The notes under the pieces: generated by a model | Database searches by the model: none | Told to the model about the DNA's origin: nothing | Seen by the model: only the letters and a program-made list of their open reading frames with translations | Shown here: in pieces, positions 45,354 to 53,962 of the stretch | Layout of the letters: each line of letters begins with the position of its first letter | Numbering within the stretch: the first letter of the stretch is position 1 | Origin: Sinorhizobium sp. RAC02 | GTDB taxonomy: Bacteria > Pseudomonadota > Alphaproteobacteria > Rhizobiales > Rhizobiaceae | Assembly (NCBI RefSeq): GCF_001713395.1 | Contig: NZ_CP016452.1 | Location: 1,364,001-1,428,000, forward strand | Length of the DNA stretch: 64,000 nt | Direction: 5' to 3' | Made by a program: the position numbers and the translations under genes

Positions 45354-46478
45354 TTAGGGATGCCGGCCGTACTGCTGCATGACGGCTATAAGCTGGTCAT
45401 GTTTGATCGCATCGATGCGGAAGCGATCATGTGGCGTACCGCCGCTATCTTCCGCCGCCAGCATGGCATTGACCACCGCCTCTTCCACGCTATCCACCGC
45501 CGCCACATAAATCGGATCGAGATGTTCGTCGTTGATGATCTCGAGGCCGAGCATGGCCGGGGCCTTGTGCGCCATGGGCTGGGGATTGGCGGTCGAGAAG
45601 GCAAGGAAGATATCGCCGGAATTGTTGCCGCCGGGCGTGCCGTTGCGGCCGATGCCGATGGCGGCGCGGCGGGCGAGGCGCTTCAACTGGTGCGGCGCCA
45701 TCGGCAGATCCGTGGCGATGACGACGATGATCGAGCCGCGCTCCTTGAGCTGGCTTTGCGGCGTGTTGTCCTGGAGATGTTTTCCGACAGGCACGCCGCA
45801 GATCGTCAACCAGTCGCGCTGGCCGTGGTTGGCCTGAACCAGCGTACCGATCGTGTAGTCCTTGCCGCCGCACGTGACGACGCGCGATGCAGTGCCGGTA
45901 CCACCCTTGAAGCCATAGGTGATCATACTTGTGCCGCCGCCGCAATTTCCCTCTGAAACCGCGCCGCGCGAGAGGTTTTCAAGGGCTCCGCGCACGTCCG
46001 CTTCCGTCACGGGCAGGCCGTTGATGTCGTTCAGCACGCCGTCATAGGTCTCCGCGATGACCGGCATCAGCCAGAGGAAATCGCCAACCTCGTAGGTCGA
46101 GGCATAGCGCTCCAGCATCCAGCGGGTCGTCGCATGATGGGTGATGCCGACGCCGTGGGTGTTGGTGATCATCACCGGACCCAGAAACGTGCCGCCGTCC
46201 TCGATCCAGTGGGTGCCGGTCATCTCGCCATTGCCGTTGAAGCGGTGCACGCCGGCATAGACCGGGACAGGCGTCTCACTTTCGTTATGTGGCAGGATAG
46301 CGGTGATGCCGGTGCGCACCGGCAGCTTGCGGCCGGGTCGCGGCGTCTCTTCCTGGATTGTGCGGAAGCCGACGGCGATGCCCTCGACATCGGTGATGGC
46401 ATTGAGAGGGCCGGTGCGGCCGGTGAAGGGCAGGCCGAGGGCGCGGGCGCGGGGTTTTGCTGTCTGGGTCATGGTCAT
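45354..46478 (-). CDS. P1-family peptidase (DmpA-type aminopeptidase)
   Basis: The protein has 374 residues from ATG at 46478, which overlaps the PotC-like stop (ATGA). Frame continues upstream inside the permease and is ignored. The fold is that of DmpA/BapA N-terminal nucleophile hydrolases: GPLNAITDVEGIAVGFRTI at the start, VMITNTHGVGITHHATTRWM, and the self-cleavage/nucleophile motif GTPGGNNSGD with S287. Known members are L-aminopeptidase D-amidase/esterases and beta-aminopeptidases. Being last in a polyamine-type transport operon, it may trim an imported amide or peptide (inference). Confidence 0.88.
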   Translation of the reverse strand: MTMTQTAKPRARALGLPFTGRTGPLNAITDVEGIAVGFRTIQEETPRPGRKLPVRTGITAILPHNESETPVPVYAGVHRFNGNGEMTGTHWIEDGGTFLGPVMITNTHGVGITHHATTRWMLERYASTYEVGDFLWLMPVIAETYDGVLNDINGLPVTEADVRGALENLSRGAVSEGNCGGGTSMITYGFKGGTGTASRVVTCGGKDYTIGTLVQANHGQRDWLTICGVPVGKHLQDNTPQSQLKERGSIIVVIATDLPMAPHQLKRLARRAAIGIGRNGTPGGNNSGDIFLAFSTANPQPMAHKAPAMLGLEIINDEHLDPIYVAAVDSVEEAVVNAMLAAEDSGGTPHDRFRIDAIKHDQLIAVMQQYGRHP

Positions 46479-47305
46479 TTCTGCCGGGAGCGAAGGTAGA
46501 GGCCGAGCGAGGCGATAACGAAGGAGAAGGTCAGCATCATCACCGCGATGGCGTTGATCTCCGGCTTGATGCCGCGCCGGAGCATGGCGAAGATGAACAT
46601 CGGCAGGGTCGTCACATCGACGCCGGCGATGAAGTAGGTGATGACCAGGTCGTCCATCGAGATGATGAAGGCGAGCAGTGCGCCGCCGACGATACCAGGC
46701 AGGAGCTGCGGGAAGACCACCCTGCGGAAGGTCGTCCATTCGTTGGCGCCGAGATCGGCCGAGGCGTGCTCCAGCGTGCGGTCCATGCCGGCAAGCCGGG
46801 CTGAGACGACGATGAAGACATAGGAGATCAGGAAGGTGCACTGACCGATGATGATTGTGGTGAGGCCGAGGTTCACACCCGCATTGACGAAGAAGATGAG
46901 GAGCGCAATGCCAAGCACGATATCCGGCATCAGCATCGGCATGAACATGATGACGCGGTAGAAGCGGCGGCCGAAAAAGTCGAAGCGGTAGAGAGCGATG
47001 GCGATCGCCGTGCCGAGTACTGTTGCGATGGTCGTCGTGGAGGCGGCGATCATCAGGCTGTTCCAGACGGCCTGCAAGAGCTGGTCGGTCGATTCGATAT
47101 AAAGCGCGCTTTCCGAAATCGCCGTCTTGAACCCGAGGACCTGGGCGTACCAGTCGGTGGTGAAACCGGTCCAGGTCATCATGTTGATCGGGTTGGAATT
47201 GAACGAATAGACCGCGATCAGCACCAGCGGGATGTAGATGAAGGCAAAGAAGAGCGCGGTGTAGCCGATGAGGCTGCCGCGGGCGAGGGAGGCGAGGATT
47301 TTCAT
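46475..47305 (-). CDS. Polyamine-type ABC transporter permease (PotC/PotI-like)
   Basis: The protein has 276 residues from ATG at 47305 (MKILASLARGSLIGYTALFF), preceded by GGGAGAG. It has six helices, with AFIYIPLVLIAVYSFNSN at the N-terminus as in PotC/PotI and the coupling loop DRTLEHASADLGANEWTTFR near residue 175. It lies 13 bp after the PotB-like gene and is coupled to the peptidase gene by 4 bp. Confidence 0.9.
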   Translation of the reverse strand: MKILASLARGSLIGYTALFFAFIYIPLVLIAVYSFNSNPINMMTWTGFTTDWYAQVLGFKTAISESALYIESTDQLLQAVWNSLMIAASTTTIATVLGTAIAIALYRFDFFGRRFYRVIMFMPMLMPDIVLGIALLIFFVNAGVNLGLTTIIIGQCTFLISYVFIVVSARLAGMDRTLEHASADLGANEWTTFRRVVFPQLLPGIVGGALLAFIISMDDLVITYFIAGVDVTTLPMFIFAMLRRGIKPEINAIAVMMLTFSFVIASLGLYLRSRQK

Positions 47306-47318
47306 GGACGGCTCTCCC

Positions 47319-48221
47319 TCAGCGACCGGTCGCGGCATCGATGCCGCGGCGGCCGGACACGATGACATAGACGAAGAGCAGGACCAGCATGACGGCCATC
47401 ACCATCATGGCGAGGGCTGAGCCGAACGGCCAGTTGCGGGCGGCGAGGAACTGCTGCTCGATGAGGTTGCCGAGCATCATCACCTTCGCCCCACCAAGGA
47501 TGGCCGGCACGACGAAATTGCCGAGCGCCGGGATGAAGACGATCACCGCTCCGCCGGCAATACCGGGCGCTGTCAGGGGCAGGATGATGCGCAGAAAGGT
47601 GCGGATCGGCCCGGCGCCGAGATCGAGCGACGCGCGCACCAGCGTCCAGTCGAGCTTTTCGACGCTGGCATAGACCGGCATGAACATGAACGGAATGAAG
47701 ATATAGACCATGCCGAGGATGATCGCGCCGTCCGTATAGATCAGCTCCAATGGCCGGGCGATGACGCCGGTGTTCAACAGTACGGAATTCACGAGACCGG
47801 TCTGGCGCAGGATCAGCACCCAGATGAACAGGCGCACGATGAGGCTGGTGAAGAAGGGCAGCGTGATCAGGAACAGGCAAAAATTCTTCCAGCGTTCGGA
47901 AAGCCGGCTGATGCAGAAGGCGGCCGGGTAGCAGACGAACAGTGTCGCAACGACGGTCAGCGCCGCGATCTTCAGCGAGCGCAGGAAGATGGCGATGTAG
48001 ACCGGGTCGAAATCCTCGAACATCGGGTCGGCGAAGCCCAGGATGCGGCCGTAATTGTGCGGATACCAGGTCCATTCCACCCCGCCGTAAAGGCCGGGCG
48101 CCAGAAAGCTCGTCACGATCATGATGGCGAGCGGGCCTAGGAAGAAGACCGCGAGGAACAGCGAGACCGGCCCGAGCAGCAGGCCGAGCTGGGCGCGGCG
48201 GCGAAGCGCAATCGACGACAT
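47319..48221 (-). CDS. Polyamine-type ABC transporter permease (PotB/PotH-like)
   Basis: The protein has 300 residues from ATG at 48221 (MSSIALRRRAQLGLLLGPVS). It has a first helix VSLFLAVFFLGPLAIMIVTSF, five further helices and the coupling loop DWTLVRASLDLGAGPIRTFL near residue 195. Its size is normal for PotB/PotH, unlike the inserted version at 28419. It begins 1 bp after the ATPase stop region and pairs with the permease at 46475. Confidence 0.9.
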   Translation of the reverse strand: MSSIALRRRAQLGLLLGPVSLFLAVFFLGPLAIMIVTSFLAPGLYGGVEWTWYPHNYGRILGFADPMFEDFDPVYIAIFLRSLKIAALTVVATLFVCYPAAFCISRLSERWKNFCLFLITLPFFTSLIVRLFIWVLILRQTGLVNSVLLNTGVIARPLELIYTDGAIILGMVYIFIPFMFMPVYASVEKLDWTLVRASLDLGAGPIRTFLRIILPLTAPGIAGGAVIVFIPALGNFVVPAILGGAKVMMLGNLIEQQFLAARNWPFGSALAMMVMAVMLVLLFVYVIVSGRRGIDAATGR

Positions 48222-48222
48222 G

Positions 48223-49305
48223 TCAGGCCGCCTCCGCCGGAATGAGATGCACCGCTGCCGGATCATAGGCGAGACGCGCGCGGCGCGACTGTTCGATTTC
48301 ACCCACAAGGTTACGGCGGGTCGCCGGAATTTCCGCGATGACGCGTCGGCCCGTGGCGGTGCGGCCGAACAGCTCGAAGGTGGAGCCGACGAAGACGATC
48401 TGTTCGAGATCGACGTCTAGGCTCGGCGAGGCATCGCCCGACTGGGCGATAAAGAACTGTTCCGGGCGGATGAGCGCGGTTGCGGTGCCCATTGTCTCCG
48501 CCTTGGCATGCGTGATGGAAAGACCGTCCGCCGTTAGCAGCTGTCTGCCGATCGCTTCGCCCTCGAAGAGGTTGCTGGCCCCGACGAAGGTGGCAACAAA
48601 GCTGTTCTTCGGCTGGTCGTAGATGGCGCGTGGCGTGTCGAGCTGCTGGATACGGCCGCCGGACAGCACGGCCACACGGTCCGACATGGTCAGCGCCTCC
48701 TGCTGGTCATGCGTGACGAAGATGAAGGAGATGCCGAGTTCGTGCTGAAGCGTCTTCAACTCGATCTGCATGGCCTGCCGCAGGTTCTTGTCCAGCGCGG
48801 ATAGCGGCTCGTCGAGCAGCAGCAGTTTCGGGCGGGCAATGATGGCGCGGGCGAGCGCCACGCGCTGCTGCTGGCCGCCGGAAAGCTGGCGCGGCTTGCG
48901 GCCCTCCATGCCCTCGAGGCCGACCATGCGCAGGGCGTCGGCGACGCGTTTGGTACGTTCTGCCTTCGCCACACCGGCCACTTCCAGCGCATAGGCGGTG
49001 TTTTCGCCGACCGTCATGTGCGGGAACAGCGCGTAGTTCTGGAAGACCGTATTGACCGGCCGACGATACGGCGGCCGGTCGGTGATGTCTTCGCCGTCGA
49101 TCAGGATACGGCCGGCATCAAGCTCGACGAAGCCGCTGATCGCCTGGAGCAGCGTGGTCTTACCGCAGCCGGATGGTCCGAGCAGCGTCAGGAATTCGTT
49201 GCGCGCGACATCGAGGTCGATCGCGTCCAGCGCCGTGACGGTCTGGCCTTCGGGCGTGGCAAAGGCCTTCGCCGCCTTCTCCAGGCGGACTATGGAATCT
49301 CGCAT
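48223..49305 (-). CDS. Polyamine-type ABC transporter ATP-binding protein (PotA/PotG-like)
   Basis: This 360-residue ATPase has Walker [11 protein letters not shown]-loop [17 protein letters not shown], signature [16 protein letters not shown], Walker [13 protein letters not shown] and switch [15 protein letters not shown], with a TOBE domain from about residue 280 ([10 protein letters not shown]). It is the first gene of the minus-strand unit (ATPase, two permeases, peptidase). Its promoter region of 163 bp is shared with the divergent binding-protein gene. Confidence 0.92.
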   Translation of the reverse strand: MRDSIVRLEKAAKAFATPEGQTVTALDAIDLDVARNEFLTLLGPSGCGKTTLLQAISGFVELDAGRILIDGEDITDRPPYRRPVNTVFQNYALFPHMTVGENTAYALEVAGVAKAERTKRVADALRMVGLEGMEGRKPRQLSGGQQQRVALARAIIARPKLLLLDEPLSALDKNLRQAMQIELKTLQHELGISFIFVTHDQQEALTMSDRVAVLSGGRIQQLDTPRAIYDQPKNSFVATFVGASNLFEGEAIGRQLLTADGLSITHAKAETMGTATALIRPEQFFIAQSGDASPSLDVDLEQIVFVGSTFELFGRTATGRRVIAEIPATRRNLVGEIEQSRRARLAYDPAAVHLIPAEAA

Positions 49306-49321
49306 CGTCGTTCCCCATTAT

Positions 49322-49335
49322 GTTATAAAAATAAC
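49322..49335. promoter_or_regulatory. Inverted repeat in the divergent transporter promoter
   Basis: GTTAT-AAAA-ATAAC is a perfect 5-4-5 inverted repeat 16 bp upstream of the ATPase start. Nearby, TGGATATC-TGGATACC (49348-49363) is an imperfect tandem repeat. Either could be the site of the RpiR regulator encoded at 50590. The assignment is inference. Confidence 0.35.
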
Positions 49336-49468
49336 GCTTGTGCGATTTGGATATCTGGATACCATTTACGCATCCAAGTCAACGGCCGACAGAAGCCGGG
49401 ACGGGAACAGACGGCGCAAAGGAAAGCGCCGGGGCCTCGACGGGCCAAACCATCAGAGGAGACTATCG

Positions 49469-50539
49469 ATGACAAAATTTGATCGTGCCGGCGCATCCGG
49501 TGTTCGCGCATTGGCGCGCAATACCGCCTTCTCGCTTGCCGCCCTCGTGGCAAGTGCGGGCATGGCAGGTGCCGCCGAACTCAACGTCTACAACTGGGGC
49601 GAATACATCAATCCGGAGGTTCTGAAGAAGTTCGAGGAGGAGACCCAGATCAAGGTCAACCTCTCGACCTATTCCTCCAACGAGGAAATGCTGGCGAAAA
49701 TCCAGGGCGGCGCCACGGGCTATGACGTCGTCTTCCCGTCCGTGCACATGCAAGACATCATGGCCAAGCTCGACCTGCTCGAGAAGACCGACATCAACAC
49801 CTATGAAGGCTTCAAGAACATCGATCCCGCCTTCCTGCGCGCGAAAAGCGACCCGAAGGGCGAATATTGCCTGCCCTATGCCTGGGGCTCGGTCGGCATC
49901 TTCTACAACCGCACGATCCTCGGCAAGGACATCACCGGCTGGAAGGATTTGATCGAGACGGTCAAGGCCAAGGGACTGAAGTTCACGCTGCTCGACGACA
50001 TGCGCGAAGTGCTCGCGGTCGGCCTCATGCTGAACGGCCACAAGATCAACTCCACCGACCCGGCCGAATTGCAGCAGGCGGCGGACACGATCATCGCCAT
50101 GAAACCGGACGTCGCGGCCTTTACCTATGACACGCGGCCGATGGTGCAGTCTGGCGACGTGGCGGCCGGCCATTTCTTCGTCGGTGCCATGGTCGATGTC
50201 TTCGGTAACGAGAAGGACCTCGGCTACGTGATCCCGGAAGAGGGCGCGACCATGTACCAGGAGGATGCCTGCGTGCTGAAGAGCGCGCCGAACAAGGAAA
50301 ATGCCATCAAATTCCTGCAGTTCTATACGCGTCCGGAGATCGTTGCGCTGAATGTCTCGCAACAGACCAACGGCACGGCCAACGTTCCGGCGCGGCAATT
50401 GACCCCGGAAAAGATCAAGAATAGCAAGGAGATCAATCCGCCAGCGGAAACGATGGCGCGTCTCCAGATCTTCGAGGATCTCGGTCCCGCGCTGCGCCAG
50501 CTGGACCGGGTCTGGACGAAGGTGAAGACCGCGCAGTGA
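49469..50539 (+). CDS. Polyamine-type ABC transporter substrate-binding protein (PotD/PotF-like)
   Basis: The protein has 356 residues from ATG at 49469 (site AGAGGAG). A signal peptide of about 35 residues ends ...AGMAGA-AELNVYNWGEYI. ELNVYNWGEYINPEVLKKFE is the standard PotD/PotF opening, and YCLPYAWGSVGIFYNRTIL and DACVLKSAPNKENAIKFLQF follow the family. It probably binds putrescine, spermidine or a related amine. It is divergent from its ATPase and permeases and precedes the RpiR gene by 50 bp. Confidence 0.9.
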   Translation: MTKFDRAGASGVRALARNTAFSLAALVASAGMAGAAELNVYNWGEYINPEVLKKFEEETQIKVNLSTYSSNEEMLAKIQGGATGYDVVFPSVHMQDIMAKLDLLEKTDINTYEGFKNIDPAFLRAKSDPKGEYCLPYAWGSVGIFYNRTILGKDITGWKDLIETVKAKGLKFTLLDDMREVLAVGLMLNGHKINSTDPAELQQAADTIIAMKPDVAAFTYDTRPMVQSGDVAAGHFFVGAMVDVFGNEKDLGYVIPEEGATMYQEDACVLKSAPNKENAIKFLQFYTRPEIVALNVSQQTNGTANVPARQLTPEKIKNSKEINPPAETMARLQIFEDLGPALRQLDRVWTKVKTAQ

Positions 50540-50589
50540 CAGCGCTGGCCCGCCTGTCTCCGGATGGGCGGGCTTCGAGGAGGGGCGAC

Positions 50590-51444
50590 GTGTCGAAACG
50601 CATTGTGAAGCTCGTACAGTCCGATGACCTCCGGCGGTCCAAGTCCGACAAGCTGATCGCCAACTATATCGAGCGCAATATCGCCGATCTGCCTTTCGAG
50701 ACGGCGCGTTCCATCGCCCAGCGCCTCGAACTTTCGCCGATGACCGTCGGCCGCTATCTGCGCCGCATGGGTTTTGATGGCCTTGATGAGTTGAAGGGCG
50801 AACTGCGGCATGGCAGTTCCAACCCGGCCTGGCAGGTCAAGGGCCAGGTCGACCGGCTGGAACAGGACCGCAAGGAGGGCAAGCTGCTCGCCGGCCTCAT
50901 CCAGCAGCAGATCGACAATCTTGGGCAGATCTACGAAATCACCACCGCGCCGGAATGGCAGCAGACGATCGACGCGCTCATCGGTGCCAGCGAGGTCTAT
51001 GTCGCGGCCTACCAGAATGTGCGCGGCATCGCCCAGTATTTTGCCAGCCAGCTTTCTTATACCCGCTCGCGCGTCCAGTTCGTCGATGGCGTCAACGGCA
51101 CCTATGCCGAAGTGCTCGACGGTTCCGTCGAGGGGCGGCTGCTCTTCCTGCACGACGTGCGTCGCTTCGCCGCCAAGGCGCGGCCGCTGGCGCTGGAAGC
51201 GCGGCGCGCCGGCGTCAAGGTCGTGCTGCTCACCGATGAATTCTGCCCCTGGGGGCCGGAGGTCTCCGATATCTGCCTCGTCGTACCCGGCTCGCACGGG
51301 CCGCTGTGGGATGGTGCCGCCACCATGACGGCCGTCATGGACCTCATGCTCAGCAACATCATCGTCGTGATGGGCGAGGCGGTGAGTGAACGCGTCGATA
51401 CGCTGACCCGCCTGCAGGATGTCTTCGGGGATTTCGAGACCTGA
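50590..51444 (+). CDS. RpiR-family transcriptional regulator
   Basis: The protein has 284 residues from GTG at 50590 (VSKRIVKLVQSDDLRRSKSD), chosen because AGGAGG sits 7 nt before it. The N-terminal helix-turn-helix is LPFETARSIAQRLELSPMTV plus GRYLRRMGFDGLDEL. The C-terminal SIS domain is at about 120-265 (ASEVYVAAYQNVRGIAQYFA). RpiR proteins usually sense phosphosugars, but several rhizobial members sit with amine or amino-acid transporters. Co-transcribed with the binding protein, it probably controls this importer and the peptidase. Confidence 0.87.
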   Translation: MSKRIVKLVQSDDLRRSKSDKLIANYIERNIADLPFETARSIAQRLELSPMTVGRYLRRMGFDGLDELKGELRHGSSNPAWQVKGQVDRLEQDRKEGKLLAGLIQQQIDNLGQIYEITTAPEWQQTIDALIGASEVYVAAYQNVRGIAQYFASQLSYTRSRVQFVDGVNGTYAEVLDGSVEGRLLFLHDVRRFAAKARPLALEARRAGVKVVLLTDEFCPWGPEVSDICLVVPGSHGPLWDGAATMTAVMDLMLSNIIVVMGEAVSERVDTLTRLQDVFGDFET

Positions 51445-51457
51445 CGGCTATCGCGCC

Positions 51458-51486
51458 TTGACGCTGCCGAGTGGCGCGGACTAAGG
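51458..51486 (+). promoter_or_regulatory. Putative promoter of the cobalamin uptake operon
   Basis: TTGACG (51458-51463) and CTAAGG (51481-51486) are separated by 17 bp and lie just before the riboswitch. The -35 is good and the -10 weak, as is usual in this group. Position is the main support. Confidence 0.35.
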
Positions 51487-51489
51487 ATG

Positions 51490-51699
51490 GGCCGACGGTT
51501 CCCTGACGGATGACTCCCAGGGGATTAATAGGGAACACGGTGCGGACGACCCAACAGGGACCCATTCCGTGGCTGCCCCCGCAACTGTAGGCGGATTGCC
51601 GCCTGTCCTCGGACGCGTTTATGCGTCATGCCACTGCGGTTTTCCGCGGGAAGGCAGACAGGCAGCAGATATCCGTGAGCCAGGAGACCTGCCGTCATA
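51490..51699 (+). ncRNA. Adenosylcobalamin riboswitch
   Basis: Conserved blocks of the cobalamin riboswitch appear in order: GACGGTTCCC (51494 on), TTAATAGGGAACACGGTG (51525-51542), GCTGCCCCCGCAACTGTA (51572-51589) and the B12 box AGCCAGGAGACCTGCCGTC (51678-51696). When bound to AdoCbl it should lower expression of the uptake genes that follow. The 195 bp between it and the binding-protein start include a short upstream frame and no other recognisable element. Confidence 0.95.
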
Positions 51700-51744
51700 G
51701 CAACAATCCAAGTCACGGGCGGGGATGCCCGGAACGGAGACGCC

Positions 51745-51831
51745 ATGACGATTTTCGCTGCCACCCCTGGCAGATATCTACTCGTTTTCTCCCGACCGCA
51801 ATCGATCCGCTCCTGTTGGTGCGTCGGCTAG
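51745..51831 (+). CDS. Possible short upstream ORF (28 codons)
   Basis: ATG at 51745 preceded by GGAG opens a 28-residue frame ending TAG at 51831, between riboswitch and binding-protein gene. Its first six residues MTIFAA equal those of the binding protein at 51894, while the codons differ at five of six positions, all synonymously. It could be a leader peptide, a relic of an earlier gene start, or chance. Expression is unproven. Confidence 0.25.
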   Translation: MTIFAATPGRYLLVFSRPQSIRSCWCVG

Positions 51832-51893
51832 GCTTCTGCCTGCCGTCGTGTCCCTCCGCGCCTTTTGCGCAGTCCTTCATCCGGGAGAAACCC

Positions 51894-52937
51894 ATGACCA
51901 TCTTTGCCGCGGCCTCACGTGCCGCCCCTCTGCTTTCGTTCGTTGCCGGCACGGCAGCTTTTGTTCTCTCCTCGGGTGCGGTCCACGCCGCCGAAACCCA
52001 GTATCCGCTGACGTTCGAGAATTGCGGCCGCCCGGTCACCTTCGAGAAGGCGCCGGAGCGTGCGGTCTCGCTCGGCCAGAGCTCGACCGAAATCCTCTAC
52101 CTGCTCGGCGTCGGCGACCGCATGGTCGGCACCGCGGTCTGGATCGGCCCGGTTCTGACCGGTTACGAGGAGGCCAATGCCAAGGTCGAGCGCCTTGCCG
52201 ACAATGATCCGAGCTTCGAGAGCGTCGTCGCCAAGAAGCCGGACCTCGTGACGGCGCAGTTCCAGTGGCATGTCGGCCCGGAAGGCATCGTCGCGACGCC
52301 GGAACAGTTCGAGGAATTGAAGATCCCCGTCTACACCTCGCCGGCCGATTGCATCGGCAAGGACAATACCGGCGGCGGCGACGGTGTGCGCAAGACGGTC
52401 TTCACCATGGACCTTATCTACAAGGAAATCAGCGAACTGTCGCAGATTTTCAATGTACAGGATCAGGGTGAGAAGGTGATCGCCGAGCTCAAGGCCCGCG
52501 AGGCCGCGGCCCGCAAGAAGATCGCCTCTGCCGATGGCAAGCTGTCCGCCGTCTTCTGGTTCTCCAGCGCCGAACTCGACATCGACCCCTATGTCGCCGG
52601 CCGCAACGGCGCGCCGGGCTACATCCTGTCTGCGCTTGGCATCAAGAACGTTATCGAGAGCGACGAGGAATGGCCGACGGTTGGCTGGGAAACCGTTGCC
52701 AAGGCCGATCCGACCATCATCGTCGCCGGCAAGATGGAACGCCGCCGCTTCCCGGCCGATGACGTTGCCGTCAAGCACAAGTTCTTGAAGGAAGATCCGG
52801 TCGCCAGCCTGATGCCGGCGGTCAAGAACGGCTATGTGGTCGACATGGACGCCCAGGCGATGAACCCGACGATCCGCACCATCGAGGGCATCGAAGTGCT
52901 CGCCGACGCGGTCGAAAAGGCTGGCCTCGCCAAGTGA
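51894..52937 (+). CDS. btuF: Cobalamin ABC transporter substrate-binding protein (BtuF-like)
   Basis: The protein has 347 residues from ATG at 51894 (CGGGAGAAACCC upstream). The signal peptide ends near residue 31 (VHA-AETQ). The fold is FecB/BtuF periplasmic (TroA-like): AVSLGQSSTEILYLLGVGDR, VAKKPDLVTAQF and the C-terminal MDAQAMNPTIRTIEGIEVLA. Two cysteines (FENCGRPV, SPADCIGKD) may form a disulfide. The AdoCbl riboswitch upstream makes a corrinoid the likely ligand. A siderophore or cobalt complex is the alternative. It overlaps the permease start by 1 bp. Confidence 0.85.
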   Translation: MTIFAAASRAAPLLSFVAGTAAFVLSSGAVHAAETQYPLTFENCGRPVTFEKAPERAVSLGQSSTEILYLLGVGDRMVGTAVWIGPVLTGYEEANAKVERLADNDPSFESVVAKKPDLVTAQFQWHVGPEGIVATPEQFEELKIPVYTSPADCIGKDNTGGGDGVRKTVFTMDLIYKEISELSQIFNVQDQGEKVIAELKAREAAARKKIASADGKLSAVFWFSSAELDIDPYVAGRNGAPGYILSALGIKNVIESDEEWPTVGWETVAKADPTIIVAGKMERRRFPADDVAVKHKFLKEDPVASLMPAVKNGYVVDMDAQAMNPTIRTIEGIEVLADAVEKAGLAK

Positions 52938-53962
52938 TGGCAGATCGCCCCCTCTTGCTCCGGACGGGCGCCGCTTTCGCGGCGCTCGTGCTCCTGCTTG
53001 CCGCACTCGGTGTGGGCGCGGCGGTTGGCGAGACGGCAATCCCGCTCGATGTCGTGGGGAAGACCGTGGCGAACCGTCTTTGGCAGGCGGGTTATGCGCT
53101 GGAGCCGATCGACGAGGGCATCATCTGGAACTACCGACTGAGCCGCGCCGTGGTCGCCGCCTGCTGCGGCTCGGCATTGGCGCTTTCCGGCGTGATCCTG
53201 CAATCGCTGCTGCGCAATGCGCTTGCCGATCCTTATATTCTCGGCATTTCGGCTGGTGCCTCGACCGGCGCCGTCGCCGTCGCGATCCTCGGCATCGGTG
53301 CCGGCATGCTGACGCTGCCGATCGGCGCTTTCATCGGCGCGCTTGTCGCCTTCGCTCTGGTCAGCGTTCTGGCCGTGCGCGCCGGGCGCGGCACCAGCGC
53401 GATCATTCTGGCAGGCGTCGCTGGCTCACAGCTCTTCAACGCGCTCACCTCCTTCATCGTCACCAAAGCGGCCAATGCCGAGCAGGCGCGCGGCATCATG
53501 TTCTGGCTGCTTGGCAATCTTTCCGGCGTGCGCTGGCCGGATGTCTGGCTGGCGCTGCCGGTCGCGCTTGCCGGCCTGCTCGTCTGCCTGTGGCATGCCC
53601 GCGCGCTGGACGCCTTCACCTTCGGAACCGAATCGGCCGCCTCCCTCGGCATTCCGGTGCGCCGTGTTTACGTCGTGCTGATTGCCATTTCCGCGTTGAT
53701 GACGGCCGTCATGGTCTCGATCGTCGGCTCGATCGGCTTCGTCGGTCTCGTCATTCCCCATGCCGCCCGCATGGTCGTCGGCGTGCGCCACGGCTTGCTG
53801 CTGCCGGCCTCGGCGCTGATCGGCGCCATTTTCATGATCGCCGCCGACGTGCTGTCGCGCGTCATCATCCCCGGCCAGGTGCTGCCTATCGGCGTCATCA
53901 CGGCGTTGTTCGGCGCACCAGCCTTTGCGCTCATCTTAAGTCAGAGGAGATCGGCGCTATGA
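52937..53962 (+). CDS. btuC: FecCD-family permease, cobalamin uptake (BtuC-like)
   Basis: The protein has 341 residues from ATG at 52937 (a GTG one codon earlier is also in frame). About ten hydrophobic helices are present. The BtuC/FecCD motifs are LSRAVVAACCGSALALSGVI, LADPYILGISAGASTGAVAV and GSIGFVGLVIPHAARMVVG. It makes the channel for the substrate delivered by the preceding binding protein. Its stop overlaps the ATPase start (ATGA at 53959). Confidence 0.88.
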   Translation: MADRPLLLRTGAAFAALVLLLAALGVGAAVGETAIPLDVVGKTVANRLWQAGYALEPIDEGIIWNYRLSRAVVAACCGSALALSGVILQSLLRNALADPYILGISAGASTGAVAVAILGIGAGMLTLPIGAFIGALVAFALVSVLAVRAGRGTSAIILAGVAGSQLFNALTSFIVTKAANAEQARGIMFWLLGNLSGVRWPDVWLALPVALAGLLVCLWHARALDAFTFGTESAASLGIPVRRVYVVLIAISALMTAVMVSIVGSIGFVGLVIPHAARMVVGVRHGLLLPASALIGAIFMIAADVLSRVIIPGQVLPIGVITALFGAPAFALILSQRRSAL

